The notes under the pieces are model-generated. The model was given only the letters and a program-made list of their open reading frames with translations, did no database searches and had not been told where the DNA came from. A stretch of 64,000 nt of DNA from Paludibacter sp. (GTDB lineage Bacteria > Bacteroidota > Bacteroidia > Bacteroidales > Paludibacteraceae), in contig JAFLKK010000007.1 of assembly GCA_019163375.1 (NCBI GenBank), positions 221,813-285,812 on the forward strand. Reading direction: 5' to 3'. The position numbers and the translations under genes are program-made. Each line of letters starts with the position of its first letter. Within the stretch, counting starts at the first letter, position 1. Shown here in pieces: positions 26,588 to 35,296 of the stretch.

Positions 26588-26620
26588 AACAAATCAAACT
26601 TTACAACTCAAAACAAGAAG

Positions 26621-27676
26621 ATGAAGACAAGACTAAAATTTCTCGACAGATACCTCACACTCTGGATATTTCTGGCCATGTTTATTGGCGTATTCGCAGG
26701 TTGGTTAAGCCCTAATGTTGCTACGTTCTGGAACAGTTTTTCGGTAGGTACCACCAATATTCCTATCGCCATTGGCCTGATAGTAATGATGTATCCGCCA
26801 TTGGCAAAGGTAAAGTACGAAGAGCTGGGCGAAGTATTTCGCAACACCAAAATCCTAACCCTATCGTTGGTTCAAAACTGGATTATAGGACCTGCATTGA
26901 TGTTTGCACTCGCCATTCTGCTTTTCAAATTCTTCCCGGGCGAAAATAACTCCAACCTGCCGTATGTGTATGGTATTATCATGATTGGATTGGCACGTTG
27001 TATTGCCATGGTGATTGTGTGGAACGATCTGGCAAAGGGCGACACGCAATACGCAGCAGGTCTGGTGGCTTTCAACAGCATATTTCAGGTACTGTTCTTC
27101 TCGGTATATGCCTGGTTCTTTATAGCTGTAGCGCCAGCATGGTTTGGCATTCCAACCAGCGATGCCGTATCGAAAATTACGATTGGGCAAATTGCCGAAA
27201 GTGTATTTATCTATTTGGGCATTCCGTTTATTGCCGGATTCCTGACACGCTTTATTCTTATCAGGGTGAAAAGCAAGGTATGGTATCACACCAAATTTAT
27301 TCCTAAGATAAGTCCGCTAACACTTATTGCTTTGTTATTCACCATTGTGGTTATGTTCTCGTTGAAGGGCGAATATATTGTAAAAATACCAATGGATGTG
27401 GTGTTGATAGCTGTGCCATTGCTTATCTATTTCGTCATCATGTTTTTGGGTTCATTTTTTATGAGCAAGAAGGCAGGTGCCACTTACGAGCAATCCACCA
27501 CCCTATCGTTTACCGCTGCCAGTAATAATTTCGAGTTGGCTATCGCCGTTGCCATTGCCGTTTTCGGGATTAATTCCGGCGAAGCATTTGCCGCCGTTAT
27601 CGGACCGCTGGTAGAAGTGCCGGTAATGATTGGATTGGTGAATGTAGCGTTTTGGCTGAAGAAGAAATGGTATTAG
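26621..27676 (+). CDS. arsB: Arsenite efflux permease Acr3
   Basis: Exports arsenite (As(OH)3) using the proton motive force. The 351-residue protein has about ten membrane helices. The family-defining helix [19 protein letters not shown] has the conserved cysteine at residue 127. A conserved glutamate is found in [21 protein letters not shown] near the end. The ACR3 family is distinct from E. coli ArsB although the symbol arsB is often used. It is the last gene of operon 2, 33 nt after gshF, and is followed by a large inverted repeat rather than a classical terminator. Confidence 0.94.
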   Translation: MKTRLKFLDRYLTLWIFLAMFIGVFAGWLSPNVATFWNSFSVGTTNIPIAIGLIVMMYPPLAKVKYEELGEVFRNTKILTLSLVQNWIIGPALMFALAILLFKFFPGENNSNLPYVYGIIMIGLARCIAMVIVWNDLAKGDTQYAAGLVAFNSIFQVLFFSVYAWFFIAVAPAWFGIPTSDAVSKITIGQIAESVFIYLGIPFIAGFLTRFILIRVKSKVWYHTKFIPKISPLTLIALLFTIVVMFSLKGEYIVKIPMDVVLIAVPLLIYFVIMFLGSFFMSKKAGATYEQSTTLSFTAASNNFELAIAVAIAVFGINSGEAFAAVIGPLVEVPVMIGLVNVAFWLKKKWY

Positions 27677-27705
27677 CACTAAAGTAGCAGATATGATTTA
27701 ATTAT

Positions 27706-27813
27706 GACCCCCAACCCCCAAATGGGGGCTTAAGAGTGCGTCAAATAATTGACTGAGCAAAAAATAAATCTCAAAAACTACGTCTTAAAGCCCCCATTTG
27801 GGGGTTGGGGGTC
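27706..27813. repeat. 108-bp inverted-repeat element after acr3
   Basis: Left arm GACCCCCAACCCCCAAATGG and on (27706-27733) is complementary to the right arm (27784-27813) with one extra base in the right arm. About 50 nt of AT-rich DNA lies between. It may fold as a very long hairpin and block read-through from the ars operon. It has the layout of a short MITE-like or REP-like element. No gene is inside. Confidence 0.85.
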
Positions 27814-27909
27814 TAAAAATAAAAAGAGTTAAGAAATATATCAATAATAATTGTCACATACATACGAGGCTATTTTCGAAATATATCCTTCATTCTCAGA
27901 CAACGTCAA

Positions 27910-30315
27910 CTATTCCAAATAGGGTATCTCAACCAAAACAGATGTTCCTTCACCCGGTTTACTTGTATGTGATAATTCCCCATTCAACAGGAAAACCCTT
28001 TCACGCATACCTATCAATCCATAAGAGTCTAGTTTTACTTTTTGGTTTTCGTCCATACCTTTACCATTATCTTCAATCATCATGGTTATTTTTCCATCCT
28101 GAAGGCTCAGGTTCACAGTCACCAAGGTGGCTTCAGCATGCTTAGCAACATTGGTAAGTGCCTCCTGTAGAATTCGGAAAAGTGCTAAAGATTGTTGCGA
28201 ACTCAATTGGATATCCGAAGTGCTATTCTTGAACGTACATTTCAAATGATGTCTTGCTTCGAATTCTAAAATATGCAATCTCACTGCTTCACTGAACCCG
28301 ATCATTTCAAGCACTTCCGGCCGTAGACCTGTCATTATTTTTCGGGTCGTTTTAATCGTCTTGTCGAGTAAGCCGAAAACCTGCTCGAATTGGCGCAAGG
28401 TGCTTTCTTTATCTGCATCTAATGCTTTTCGAACAACAGTTTGTTTCAGCATTCCCAAATCAATTTTCAGCGCGATCAATATCTGACCTAATTCATCATG
28501 AATCTCGCGCGCCAGCAAAACCCTTTCCTCTTCACGAACATCTTGCAGGTGGGCTGCAAAATTCTTCAATTGTTCTTGCGAGGTTCTTAAAGCTTCCTCC
28601 ACTTGTTTACGCACCGTAATGTTACGAATCATAGCGATTACTCTTGATGCTCCAAATGGTACAATCACACACTCAAAGGAATTCATTTTGCCATTTAGCT
28701 TCAACTTATAATCGATAGAATTTGAATTTCCATCTTTCATAACTGAGTCGATAGCCGATTTTACTTTATTGGAAATTGATTTTGGCATCACGTCAAAGAT
28801 GCTTCTATTGATAAATTCCTCCACCGGCATCGATAGATCAGCACTGTTTCCTGATTTAAAATCTAGAAAAACACCTTCGGCACTCAACACAAAAATCAAA
28901 TCGGGAATAACAGACAAGATAGAACTTGTGTATTGTTCACTTTCCTTTAGAGCCTGCTCAGCCAATTTCCGTTCGGTAATATTTATCGAGATACCAAAAG
29001 TCCCAACTGTTTCGCCCTCCGGATTTCTGAGTGGCATTTTATTTGACAATCCCCACGTAATTCTACCGTCCAGCCATTCTCCTTGCTCTTCTTCAATAAT
29101 GGGGGAACCTGTTTTTATTATTTGTTGTTCATCGTTAAAAGTCTTTGTAGCATATCCTTTCTCAAAAAAATCAAAGTCTGATTTCCCTATCACTTCGGAT
29201 GCATTTCCAAATCCTAAAACTTTGGCAGTAAAATTATTTACTCTGATAAACTTACTATCAAGGTCTTTAAAATAAATGCTCTCGGGAGAATAATCCATTA
29301 ACGCATTTAGCAAATAACGCTCATAAGCTAACTCCAATTCCTTATTCTTACTATCCGAAATATCCTTATGCGTACCAATACAACGAGTGGCTATACCCTC
29401 CTGATTACGACTGACCGTTTTTCCACGCGAGAGTATCCATTTATACGTACCGTCTTTACATAACATCCGGTGTTCTTCTTCATATATAAGCATTTCACCA
29501 CTAACGAATTTCTTCAAATGGGCAAACACCCGTTCTCTATCATCAGCAAAGAGCCGGGTTTCCCACTCTTCAAATTTATCCTCTATCTCATCCTCATCGT
29601 ACCCCAACATCATTTTCCATTGCTTTGAAAAGTATATTATGTTTGTTACCGGGTTCCAGTCCCACACACCATCACCGGCACCATCCAGCGCAAAATGCCA
29701 GCGCTCCTCGCTAATGTCAAGCGCTTTCTTGTTCTTCCAGTTTTCATGCTGGCGGATCATCAATTTACCAAGTAAAACCGTGGCTACAGGATAGATAAAC
29801 AGAGCGGGGACAACTATATTTCGAAGTGTATCCCATTGAATTTGTTTAGGAAGAAATAGAGTACAAGCGAGCATAACCAGGTGTGTGAGAACACCCATAC
29901 CCAGCAACTCCAGGATGTTATTTTTTGTTTGCCAACAAGGCCTGAAATAATGCCACAAAACACCTATAGTACCGGACGAAAAAATAACAGCAATTCCCAT
30001 CCAAACACCCGATCCGCCAAGTGTAAACCGATAAAGACCCACCACCAGCATGGCGATAACAGTAGGAATTGTACCAAAGAACAAACCCGCTATACACAGC
30101 AACACTGATCGGGTGTCAAAGATAATTCCGTCCTGAAAAGTCCATGGACTTAGAATTAAAACGATACCAATTCCTCCCAAAGCAAATCCTGCAGCAAATT
30201 TCAGGAGCAAACTTCCCGAACTATGATTCCTTTCCCAAAATAGATCGTAAAGCATACTGAAGGTTAGCAGTATCGCAATATTCTGAATTAAGCCAATTAC
30301 AATCGTTCCACCCAT
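27910..30315 (-). CDS. Orphan membrane histidine kinase with PAS domains
   Basis: An 801-residue sensor kinase. The N-terminal 200 residues hold about five to six membrane helices of the 5TM-5TMR_LYT type (LSPWTFQDGIIFDTRSVLLC, then LYRFTLGGSGVWMG). Three PAS/PAC regions follow at about 210-330, 335-455 and 460-575. The phosphoacceptor is His near residue 605 in LAREIHDELGQ, a HisKA_3 (NarX-like) box. The ATPase domain has EALTNVAKHAEAT and DNGKGM. No response regulator gene is adjacent, so its partner is elsewhere. Stimulus unknown. Confidence 0.85.
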   Translation of the reverse strand: MGGTIVIGLIQNIAILLTFSMLYDLFWERNHSSGSLLLKFAAGFALGGIGIVLILSPWTFQDGIIFDTRSVLLCIAGLFFGTIPTVIAMLVVGLYRFTLGGSGVWMGIAVIFSSGTIGVLWHYFRPCWQTKNNILELLGMGVLTHLVMLACTLFLPKQIQWDTLRNIVVPALFIYPVATVLLGKLMIRQHENWKNKKALDISEERWHFALDGAGDGVWDWNPVTNIIYFSKQWKMMLGYDEDEIEDKFEEWETRLFADDRERVFAHLKKFVSGEMLIYEEEHRMLCKDGTYKWILSRGKTVSRNQEGIATRCIGTHKDISDSKNKELELAYERYLLNALMDYSPESIYFKDLDSKFIRVNNFTAKVLGFGNASEVIGKSDFDFFEKGYATKTFNDEQQIIKTGSPIIEEEQGEWLDGRITWGLSNKMPLRNPEGETVGTFGISINITERKLAEQALKESEQYTSSILSVIPDLIFVLSAEGVFLDFKSGNSADLSMPVEEFINRSIFDVMPKSISNKVKSAIDSVMKDGNSNSIDYKLKLNGKMNSFECVIVPFGASRVIAMIRNITVRKQVEEALRTSQEQLKNFAAHLQDVREEERVLLAREIHDELGQILIALKIDLGMLKQTVVRKALDADKESTLRQFEQVFGLLDKTIKTTRKIMTGLRPEVLEMIGFSEAVRLHILEFEARHHLKCTFKNSTSDIQLSSQQSLALFRILQEALTNVAKHAEATLVTVNLSLQDGKITMMIEDNGKGMDENQKVKLDSYGLIGMRERVFLLNGELSHTSKPGEGTSVLVEIPYLE

Positions 30316-30512
30316 GATTACTAAGATTAGTTGATTACTAAAAATAACATCCAGTTCGTCAATTATCAGAAATACATCACCATAAATAAATCACAGTCTA
30401 AAAATACTGCTTTATTTCGATTTTTACCTCTATTCTTTATAAAAGAGATAGAACTCAAAGCAATCTAAGTAGTTCAATCCATTATCGTTGCAAAATAACA
30501 CCTAAAAAACAG

Positions 30513-30540
30513 AAAAAGATGCAATTACTTGCATCTTTTT
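30513..30540. terminator. Terminator downstream of plsC-like gene
   Basis: A 12-bp perfect stem AAAAAGATGCAA with a TTAC loop and TTGCATCTTTTT has A/T runs on both sides. It is 38 nt after the stop of the minus-strand acyltransferase gene. Confidence 0.88.
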
Positions 30541-30577
30541 CTTCTCCTGTTTTTTTTGTTGAATGTATTATATCAAA

Positions 30578-31312
30578 TTATACATTAATCCCGGATACAA
30601 TTGCTTTTTCTGTTGTTTCGAAAAGCGTATTGAAATCGCACTCGCTAACCTTTATCGGGGGATGAACCGTAAACAGCAAATTATTGCCCAGCCCGAGTGG
30701 AAAATTACCGTATCTGAATACCTTCCACGAGTCATTGATCGATAGCGGCACCACGTAAGCATCCGGCGCATATTTACACAATATCTTCAGCCCATTGGGT
30801 GCAAAAGCTTTGGGATGTCCGTCACGGGTACGCGTACCTTCGGGGAAAATCACCGTAGAACGACTATTGGTTTCTATATATTCGCCCATCTTTTTCAGAA
30901 CAGGCAGGGCTTGTTTTGGATCTTTTCTATCAATCAACACAGAGCCACCGTATCGCAAATTGTAGGATACACTGGGAATGCCTTTGCCCAGTTCAATCTT
31001 ACTCACGAACTTAGGATGAAATTTGCGCAAGAACCAGGCAATTCCTATAATATCGTACAAGCCCTGATGGTTGGACACAAATATCAAAGGTTTTCCTTCG
31101 GGAATAAGCTCTCTGTTCTCAACTTTAAAAGTAGAAAACGTGAAATACAAAATGTGTAACAGAAAGAAGTTGAGAACATCTACACTCTTTTTATGTGCCT
31201 GATAGCCTAGCAAATTCAGACAAACCCATTGAATAGGGTGAAACAGGCAGATGAAAAAAAAGAAGAGCAAATAAACCAATAGAGACAAGGGGTAGGATAG
31301 TATCTTTTTCAT
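30578..31312 (-). CDS. plsC: 1-acyl-sn-glycerol-3-phosphate acyltransferase
   Basis: Adds the second fatty acid in phospholipid synthesis, making phosphatidic acid. The 244-residue membrane protein has one to two N-terminal hydrophobic helices. The acyltransferase HX4D motif is in SNHQGLYDI, the substrate-binding motif FPEGTRTRDG is intact, and VVPLSIND follows. These match PlsC. It is transcribed alone; a -7 box on the minus strand lies at 31330-31337 and a terminator at 30513. The acyl donor (CoA or ACP) cannot be told from sequence. Confidence 0.9.
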   Translation of the reverse strand: MKKILSYPLSLLVYLLFFFFICLFHPIQWVCLNLLGYQAHKKSVDVLNFFLLHILYFTFSTFKVENRELIPEGKPLIFVSNHQGLYDIIGIAWFLRKFHPKFVSKIELGKGIPSVSYNLRYGGSVLIDRKDPKQALPVLKKMGEYIETNSRSTVIFPEGTRTRDGHPKAFAPNGLKILCKYAPDAYVVPLSINDSWKVFRYGNFPLGLGNNLLFTVHPPIKVSECDFNTLFETTEKAIVSGINV

Positions 31313-31329
31313 TTTCGGAGAATTTTAGA

Positions 31330-31337
31330 CAAATGTA
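31330..31337 (-). promoter_or_regulatory. Putative -7 box of plsC
   Basis: The minus strand reads TACATTTG, an exact TAnnTTTG match 17 nt upstream of the acyltransferase start. Confidence 0.4.
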
Positions 31338-31417
31338 GGAATTATATTTTTAAAGATAAAGCATCATTTCCTTTTTTTTAATCAATAAGTTCCTCTACAC
31401 AACAAATCATCCACCCA

Positions 31418-31450
31418 CAAAAAAAAGGTCCCGAATACACTCCGGGACCT
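31418..31450 (-). terminator. Terminator of the basic repeat protein gene
   Basis: On the minus strand, AGGTCCCG and CGGGACCT form an 8-bp stem around a 9-nt loop, followed by a run of nine Ts. It is 28 nt after the stop codon at 31478. Confidence 0.88.
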
Positions 31451-31477
31451 TTCTGTTGAAAAAAGAAGATTATTAAA

Positions 31478-31804
31478 CTACATTTTTACAACCACATTCT
31501 TTTTTACTACACGTTTGTGCTTCCCATTATCGAGTCGCTTTACCACCACTACTTTGTTCCTATCCACCACAACCGTATTTTTCTTGTATTTACTCTTGTG
31601 TTTAGCACTCTTGTGTTTCTTTACCACCACTACCTTTTTCTTTTGCACCACAACCGTGTTTTTCTTGTATTCACCTATGTGTTTACCATTATCATGACGA
31701 ACTACGGTTTTAGGAGCACCGGTGCTGACAACTACCGTTTGTGCCGTAACAGTTGCAGCTCCTAAAATGGCTACAACAGATAAAATAGCTACAGATCTTT
31801 TCAT
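31478..31804 (-). CDS. Secreted basic Lys/Val/His repeat protein
   Basis: A 108-residue protein whose signal peptide ends after TVTAQ. The mature part is a low-complexity, strongly basic chain with repeated YKKNTVVV and KKVVVVKK blocks and DNGKH motifs. The repeats are about 45 residues long and imperfect. Alternating Val/Lys runs would favour beta structure. It has its own terminator and leader, so it is a real single gene. No known family is claimed; binding of acidic polymers or a cell-surface role are possibilities only. Confidence 0.6.
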   Translation of the reverse strand: MKRSVAILSVVAILGAATVTAQTVVVSTGAPKTVVRHDNGKHIGEYKKNTVVVQKKKVVVVKKHKSAKHKSKYKKNTVVVDRNKVVVVKRLDNGKHKRVVKKNVVVKM

Positions 31805-31928
31805 TTTACAAATTGTTTTTTTGATGAATAATTGATTTTAAGTTCCTCCAACGCAAAAACAATTATTATGCCAACTAGCTCTTACACTAATCAATAAGGA
31901 ATAGGGAACCAGTTTTTACCTTTAAAAT

Positions 31929-31962
31929 AAAAGCCAACCCGTTTCACAACCGGTTGGCTTTT
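31929..31962. terminator. Terminator of sigma module B
   Basis: An 11-bp perfect stem, AAAAGCCAACC (31929-31939) and its complement (31952-31962), has A/T flanks. It lies 38 nt past the stop of the minus-strand DUF4252-like gene. Confidence 0.88.
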
Positions 31963-32000
31963 CTATTCATCGCTGAAGATGAATAAACAAAATGTATTTT

Positions 32001-32510
32001 TTAATGCTTGTCTAAATTTGCTTCATCCAACACATCCTCATCGCCGGTTGAAGAAATTCCGTATTTCATTTGTCCATGACCTAATTTGCCACTTTCCCAT
32101 ATCAGACTTAGCTCTGTTTTCGTTTTGGCAACGATAAGCTGATCGGCATTGTCGTTTCCCAAACTGCGGTAGTAAATAAAGGTACTTTCGCCTTTGCTGC
32201 GGGTTTCTAACGTTGTTTCGAACTTGCCGGCTTCCAGCACTGCATTCAATTCTTTTTCAAATGCTTTCATAATCTGAGAATCTGCACCTGCTTTCAGGGT
32301 CAGGATTTTAGTTGTTTTCTTCTTCGGTCCGGTATTCTTGCTTTTAGCCACATTACCATTGGCCGAAGCCACTGTCATTCCATTTCCACCTACGGATACA
32401 TACTCGAAGTTTTCGTTTTCGCTGTATTTCTCAAACAAACTTTGAAGCGTTTGTGCCTGACTTGCCACTGCCATAAACAGTACGGCAACCAATAAAATTA
32501 TCTTTTTCAT
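32001..32510 (-). CDS. Secreted DUF4252-like protein, sigma module B
   Basis: A 169-residue exported protein with a signal peptide ending VASQAQ. The mature part starts QSLFEKYSENENFEYVSVGG, the usual opening of DUF4252 proteins found after ECF sigma/anti-sigma pairs in Bacteroidetes. It then has a Lys-rich stretch and an alpha/beta domain that ends with SLIWESGKLG. No cysteine is present. It is the third gene of module B, 32 nt from the anti-sigma gene. Function unknown. Confidence 0.75.
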   Translation of the reverse strand: MKKIILLVAVLFMAVASQAQTLQSLFEKYSENENFEYVSVGGNGMTVASANGNVAKSKNTGPKKKTTKILTLKAGADSQIMKAFEKELNAVLEAGKFETTLETRSKGESTFIYYRSLGNDNADQLIVAKTKTELSLIWESGKLGHGQMKYGISSTGDEDVLDEANLDKH

Positions 32511-32542
32511 TTCTTTTTTATTTTAATATTATAGTCTTTATT

Positions 32543-33031
32543 TTATTCAATGATCTGATTTTTATCATTTTCGCCCTCATCCACATTTCGGAGGTTGTCT
32601 TTCAATGCTTGCGCGTCCATCAGCGGTTTCAGTTTATACCGCAGCATTTCATTCACTGCATTCAACTTTTTCTCCGCATATCGTTGAGCGTATTCCGGAT
32701 TGTCAATCCGTCGTCCGCGAATGATAGCATAATCTTCTTCCTGCCGTGGACGTTGAATCCACACGGCCAATACCAGAGAGGCCGCAATGCCGGAGTAAAC
32801 CACTGCCCTCACCCACATCCGCTTGCCGGACGATTGCTTTGGCAAAACAATTGTCATCGGTGTAGTGTATTGCTGCTGCACTTCCTGCCCGAATGCCTGA
32901 AATAATGCGCTGTAGGGTTTGTGTTCGGGAGCAATAGTTCCGGTAGCAAAGTACTGTTTCAGCTCAGCTTCTTCGGCAAGCGTTGTCTCGCCTTTAAAAT
33001 AGTTTTCCAGTAGTTTGTTTATTCTTTCCAT
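32543..33031 (-). CDS. Anti-sigma-factor-like membrane protein, module B
   Basis: A 162-residue protein. The N-terminal cytoplasmic part has LLENYFKGETTLAEEAELKQ, the same pattern as the module A protein. A membrane helix follows at about residues 75-95 (AVVYSGIAASLVLAVWI), then an Arg/Asn-rich external tail. It overlaps the sigma gene by 13 nt, which points to coupled translation and fixed stoichiometry. No zinc motif is visible. The anti-sigma role is inferred from position and pattern. Confidence 0.72.
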   Translation of the reverse strand: MERINKLLENYFKGETTLAEEAELKQYFATGTIAPEHKPYSALFQAFGQEVQQQYTTPMTIVLPKQSSGKRMWVRAVVYSGIAASLVLAVWIQRPRQEEDYAIIRGRRIDNPEYAQRYAEKKLNAVNEMLRYKLKPLMDAQALKDNLRNVDEGENDKNQIIE

Positions 33032-33537
33032 ATATTCGCCTCCACATATTTTTGTTCGTATAGTATTTTTTCTCTTATCTTTTGTCGTGCTCTCGAGAGA
33101 TTTACCGTTACCGCATTTTCTTTTATCGAAGTGATGTACGCAATTTCCGATATTTCCATTCCTTCCACATCACGCATTCGGATAATGGTGCGTTGCAGCT
33201 CGGGCAAATTGTCAATCATGTCCCGTACCCGCCCGACCAAATCCTTTTGCTCCGCTTGCTGGTGCGGATTAGGTGCCACAAATTCAAATTCAGCAGGCAG
33301 TTCATCTTCATCACCTTGTTTCCGAATGGTATCGAGACACAAATTCCGCATGGCTCTCATTGTAAAAGCAGGTACGTTTTCCACCTCATCCAGTTGTTTT
33401 CGTTTTTCCCACAATTTCATACTCAGGTCCTGCACAGCATCCTGTGCAGCTTCCGTATTCCGCAGCATCGATTTTGCCAGTCGGAATAATTTATCGGAAA
33501 GTGAGAGTATTTTTACATTAAATTGTGTTGAATCCAT
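33019..33537 (-). CDS. ECF-type RNA polymerase sigma factor, module B
   Basis: A 172-residue ECF sigma factor. Region 2 is seen in EAAQDAVQDLSMKLW. Region 4 has the recognition helix in EISEIAYITSIKENAVTVNL, ending in RARQKIREK. It is a clear paralog of the factor at 20077 with the same order of partners downstream. No other regulator is adjacent. Its targets are not visible apart from its own operon. Confidence 0.92.
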   Translation of the reverse strand: MDSTQFNVKILSLSDKLFRLAKSMLRNTEAAQDAVQDLSMKLWEKRKQLDEVENVPAFTMRAMRNLCLDTIRKQGDEDELPAEFEFVAPNPHQQAEQKDLVGRVRDMIDNLPELQRTIIRMRDVEGMEISEIAYITSIKENAVTVNLSRARQKIREKILYEQKYVEANIWKE

Positions 33538-33714
33538 ACAGTTTCAAAAAAAACGAGTCGTCCTGACGGTTGTGATTGACATTGATTACGTACGCGTTGC
33601 AAGATAACTAATTATCAGCTCTCGAGAATTATCCTGCTTACTTATATGACGTCGTTCGATAAAAAACATTACATCGCATTCGAAAAATAATTTCAATTCC
33701 GCCTATTTTCTGCA

Positions 33715-34086
33715 ATGAGTAGCGAAGTCGGTTCTTTTCAGATGCAAGGAATAAGAGAAAGTTGGGGAGCTTGTTTTGAACATAGGGGCGTTAAAAGTAT
33801 ACATCGGGGAGCTTGTAATGTTAATGGTGGAGCAAGTTTTATAAAAGGTGGAGCAAGTTTTGTTAATGGTGGTGTTAAATATATAAGTAGTGGAGCAAGT
33901 TCTGTTAATGGTGGTGTTAAATATATAAGTAGTGGAGCAAGTTCTGTTAATGGTGGAGCAAAAAATAAACATCGGGGTCGGGTTTGTAAATTTTGTGGAG
34001 CAAGTTTCATAGCCCATTCATCAAAAAACACAGTTCAAAAACCGAAGAACAGAAGTTCGGGAAATGAAAATGCAAATTGGAATTGA
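33715..34086 (+). CDS. Possible heptapeptide-repeat protein in a 21-bp repeat locus
   Basis: A 123-residue ORF built from about twelve heptads of the type GASFVNG and GVKYISS, followed by RVCKFCGASF and a Lys/Asn-rich tail. The DNA behind it is a 21-bp tandem repeat, so all frames tend to be open and the minus strand also carries long ORFs. The tail beyond the repeats (33990-34086) stays open only by chance or by selection. There is no clear ribosome site or signal peptide. It may be a real low-complexity peptide or only a by-product of repeat DNA. Confidence 0.3.
   Translation: MSSEVGSFQMQGIRESWGACFEHRGVKSIHRGACNVNGGASFIKGGASFVNGGVKYISSGASSVNGGVKYISSGASSVNGGAKNKHRGRVCKFCGASFIAHSSKNTVQKPKNRSSGNENANWN
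33760..34010 (+). repeat. 21-bp tandem repeat array (GGAGCAAGTTTTGTTAATGGT)
   Basis: About twelve 21-bp units begin with GGAGC or GGTGT. Two 42-bp double units are identical (33862-33903 and 33904-33945), showing recent duplication, and outer units are degenerate. The period of 21 bp is a multiple of three. It is not a CRISPR because there are no unique spacers. Confidence 0.85.
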
Positions 34087-34412
34087 GAAAATTGGATGGC
34101 ACTATGCCTTTTCAAAATGTATGACCACCAAAGGAAATTCGTGATTTCTAAGACAAGAGCTAGTGCTATAAGTACCAGCTTATTCTGCCACATATAGCAA
34201 TAAACAACTATTTTAAAAATTAATTAAAAGATACGTTGTTAATGCGATAAATTGTTTCTACCTTTGGGGCTGAATTTTAATTAAAAATTGAAGAAGGGCA
34301 TCGCCTAAAGTGGGGATATATGCAACTTAGTTACACATATATTGGTGTTAGCGGTTATTGTAAAAAAAAAGACAACATTTTTAAGTATTAATATCAACAA
34401 AAAAACTACAAA
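34087..34412. other. AT-rich leader region before the TIR gene
   Basis: A 326-nt stretch without a gene. It holds the promoter at 34236-34266 and, at 34337-34359, one half of an imperfect inverted repeat whose partner lies just after the TIR gene at 35232-35256. The sequence between the promoter and the ATG is about 147 nt long and could be a structured leader. Confidence 0.5.
34236..34266 (+). promoter_or_regulatory. Promoter of the TIR gene
   Basis: The -33 element TTG (34236-34238) is separated by 20 nt from the -7 box TACCTTTG (34259-34266). Both elements and the spacing fit the Bacteroidetes consensus. Confidence 0.65.
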
Positions 34413-35219
34413 ATGGGACAATCAGTATTAGTTTTTGTTAGTCACTCCTCGGAAGACAAAGAAGCTTTAATCGAACCAATAGTTGAAGATTTAGAGAAAT
34501 GTTATATAAATGTCTGGCTTGACAAAAAAAAGATAGTTCCAGGTGAGAATCTAAGAAAGTCAATTTTGCGAGATGGGTTAGATAAAGCTGACATTGTTTT
34601 AATATTTTTTACTGAGAAGCCTTTAAAATCTTCTTGGGTTGACAGAGAGATTAAACATGTTCTGAGAGAAGACACAAAGAAAGATAGTGACTTTGACTTA
34701 AATAAGATAATTTCAATTTTTGATTCAAAATCCACTTATGACGAAATAGCAAGTCGATATCCAGAATTGACAGATGATTTATTGCACTTGATGCCTGTGG
34801 ATTATTCTCGAACTCAATTAGGACAATTAGTGTCAGCAATTTGGAGCAAATACTTTTCATTTCAAGGGGGCAGCATAGAAACACAGAAACAATTACTAAC
34901 CAAAGACAAGGAATTATTTAGAAAAGATAAGGAAATTCAAGAATTGCAAATGCTGTTAAAAGAAGCCAGTTCTAAGAACTCAAATTCCTCACTATATAAT
35001 GAATTTGAGAAATTTATAGGGTCTGGAAGAATTAATGATTTTATCAAGGAAAAAAATAAATATTTAGGTCTCGATACAATCGAATTTAATGAAACACCTA
35101 ATTTTTCCGACGCAGTAGCTTTTGGATTGATTGAAAGCAGCAAAAAACACACTGGATATTACAGTATTTCCGAGAAAGGAAAAGAATTCTTCAAATGGCA
35201 CATACTGAATGAAATTTAG
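34413..35219 (+). CDS. TIR-domain protein with coiled coil, probable defence effector
   Basis: A 268-residue protein. A TIR domain covers about residues 1-145: opening VFVSHSSEDK, BB-loop region VWLDKKKIVPGENL, and SSWVDREI with Glu79 at the position of the catalytic glutamate in NAD-cleaving TIR proteins. A coiled coil (about 155-185, ELFRKDKEIQELQ) and a winged-helix-like end (GYYSISEKGKEFF) follow. Bacterial TIR proteins of this kind usually act in anti-phage defence by depleting NAD. The gene is AT-rich compared with its neighbours and is followed by a membrane protein gene. The defence role is inferred. Confidence 0.82.
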   Translation: MGQSVLVFVSHSSEDKEALIEPIVEDLEKCYINVWLDKKKIVPGENLRKSILRDGLDKADIVLIFFTEKPLKSSWVDREIKHVLREDTKKDSDFDLNKIISIFDSKSTYDEIASRYPELTDDLLHLMPVDYSRTQLGQLVSAIWSKYFSFQGGSIETQKQLLTKDKELFRKDKEIQELQMLLKEASSKNSNSSLYNEFEKFIGSGRINDFIKEKNKYLGLDTIEFNETPNFSDAVAFGLIESSKKHTGYYSISEKGKEFFKWHILNEI

Positions 35220-35296
35220 TGATACAAGCATAACAACAACCCACTAAATGCCAATATATTAGGCCATTATCAGCATGTGTAAAAAAAATCACCCAT

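Noticed and set aside
33760-34010. CRISPR array
   Set aside because: The 21-bp units are contiguous with no unique spacers, and no cas genes are present.
33703-34031. Minus-strand ORFs over the 21-bp repeats
   Set aside because: The period is a multiple of three, so open frames on both strands arise automatically. They have no start context or family features.
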